Shown here one piece after another: positions 63,451 through 64,000 of a stretch of DNA of 64,000 nt. Numbering within the stretch: the first letter of the stretch is position 1; every line of letters starts with the position of its first letter. The position numbers were made by a program, and so were the translations under genes. Source of the stretch: Spirochaetales bacterium. Its GTDB lineage: Bacteria > Spirochaetota > Spirochaetia > DSM-2461. Below the pieces are notes generated by a model, which saw nothing but the letters and a program-made list of their open reading frames with translations, searched no databases and was not told the DNA's origin. The DNA lies in contig JAQQAP010000042.1 in NCBI GenBank assembly GCA_028533045.1, positions 1 to 64,000 of the forward strand, in the 5' to 3' direction.

Positions 63451-63658
63451 AAAGCCTCCCTTTTGCTTCCCTCTGTAAAAAGAGAATTATCATTATACCA
63501 TTATGCCGCCCCCATGCACATGGAATTCACGGGAAAATGATAAAAAGATTTGTCATCGATTAGAAAAGCGGGCATTTTACCAAAAAGAGTATACTTTAGA
63601 AAAATAACTGATATAATTCTTACCGTGATGTTTATTTTTATCCAGGAGGGATTATTAG

Positions 63659-64000
63659 ATGCAAAACTATTGCACCTCGCTTTTCTCTACTCCAAAGTCC
63701 GAATGGGAGAGAGTTGTTGTATTTGATGTTGCAAAACAGAAAGCCTATACCAATGGAGAACTTCAGACAAACATTCTCAAAACGGCTTTTTTTCTAAAAG
63801 AACAGGGAATAGAAGCAGGAAGTGTACTCTGCCTCCATCTTCATAATAGCATTGAGGCTTTGGTCGTTCACTTTGCCGCCCAATTCCTCGGCGCGACCTC
63901 ATGCCTCCTTGATCCCTTAATTCGCCCTACCCAACTCCCCTATTATCTAAAAAAAACGGAGAGTCTGGTTCTATTCACCCACCTTTCCGCTAATGATCTA
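63659..64000 (+). CDS. AMP-binding enzyme (acyl-CoA/acyl-AMP ligase family), N-terminal part
   Basis: The frame is open to the window end (114 codons seen). It begins MQNYCTSLFSTPKSEW, with AGGAGG (63644-63649) eight bases before the ATG. Segments YTNGELQTNILKTAFFLKEQGIEAG, VLCLHLHNSIEALVVHFAAQFLGAT and CLLDP match the N-terminus of adenylate-forming ligases. TATAAT at 63612-63617 is a probable -10. Substrate cannot be told from this part. Confidence 0.8.
   Translation, partial: MQNYCTSLFSTPKSEWERVVVFDVAKQKAYTNGELQTNILKTAFFLKEQGIEAGSVLCLHLHNSIEALVVHFAAQFLGATSCLLDPLIRPTQLPYYLKKTESLVLFTHLSANDL

Overview
The window looks like chromosome from a free-living, probably marine spirochaete (Spirochaetaceae-like). 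The clues are an operon of the spirochaete-associated families TIGR03545 and TIGR03546, a flgM gene behind a flagellar sigma-28-type promoter, an EF-G of the spd/mitochondrial EF-G1 type, many lipoproteins, and two secreted alginate lyases that point to brown-algal polysaccharide as food. No rRNA, tRNA, CRISPR array, prophage or insertion sequence was found. This assignment is inference, not a database result.

Layout. 0-8 kb: a PL7 alginate lyase with two CBM32 modules, a sensor kinase with a solute-binding-type sensor, a lipoprotein of the endonuclease/exonuclease/phosphatase fold, PepN, and a cytidylate-kinase-like/BON fusion. 8-16 kb: a NarL-type two-component pair, then a sugar ABC importer (binding protein plus two permeases, no ATPase), two membrane proteins and a GNAT acetyltransferase. 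16-26 kb: the LOG/TIGR03546/TIGR03545 operon, a GntR-LacI hybrid regulator, a TetR regulator with a matching flavodoxin operon, a SpoU methyltransferase, an iron-ADH-fold protein that lacks its metal ligands, flgM, rsmI and plsC. 26-50 kb: a surface-protein island with five GLUG-repeat lipoproteins, two related beta-barrel outer-membrane proteins, a BspA-type repeat lipoprotein, a class III adenylate cyclase and a FecR/FN3 protein. 50-56 kb: a fusA-led operon that also carries an LRR protein, an acidic peptide, a protein of unknown family and a RecA-fold protein with a changed Walker A, then an aldo/keto reductase-ferredoxin protein. 56-64 kb: an NlpC/P60 lipoprotein, a second PL7 lyase, a lone trpA, a HAD phosphatase and methyltransferase, a beta-helix lipoprotein, a TPR protein, a sugar-nucleotide epimerase, and the start of an AMP-binding enzyme cut by the window edge.

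How the genes fit together. Secreted lyases would cut alginate, and the kinase/regulator pair next to the ABC importer probably controls sugar uptake: an inverted repeat sits just upstream of the importer promoter. The surface island has a repeated order, lipoprotein - beta-barrel - lipoprotein, present twice. In the second copy an adenylate cyclase and a FecR/FN3 protein sit between the first lipoprotein and the barrel. This is the best candidate for an undescribed system: a cell-surface complex whose periplasmic side could be tied to cAMP signalling.

A second theme is transcription start. Six genes (two histidine kinases, the LOG protein, TetR, PlsC and NlpC/P60) have a good -35/-10 promoter whose -10 box ends 5-9 bases before the ATG, and no Shine-Dalgarno sequence, so leaderless mRNAs are predicted. 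Several large lipoproteins instead start at TTG or GTG.
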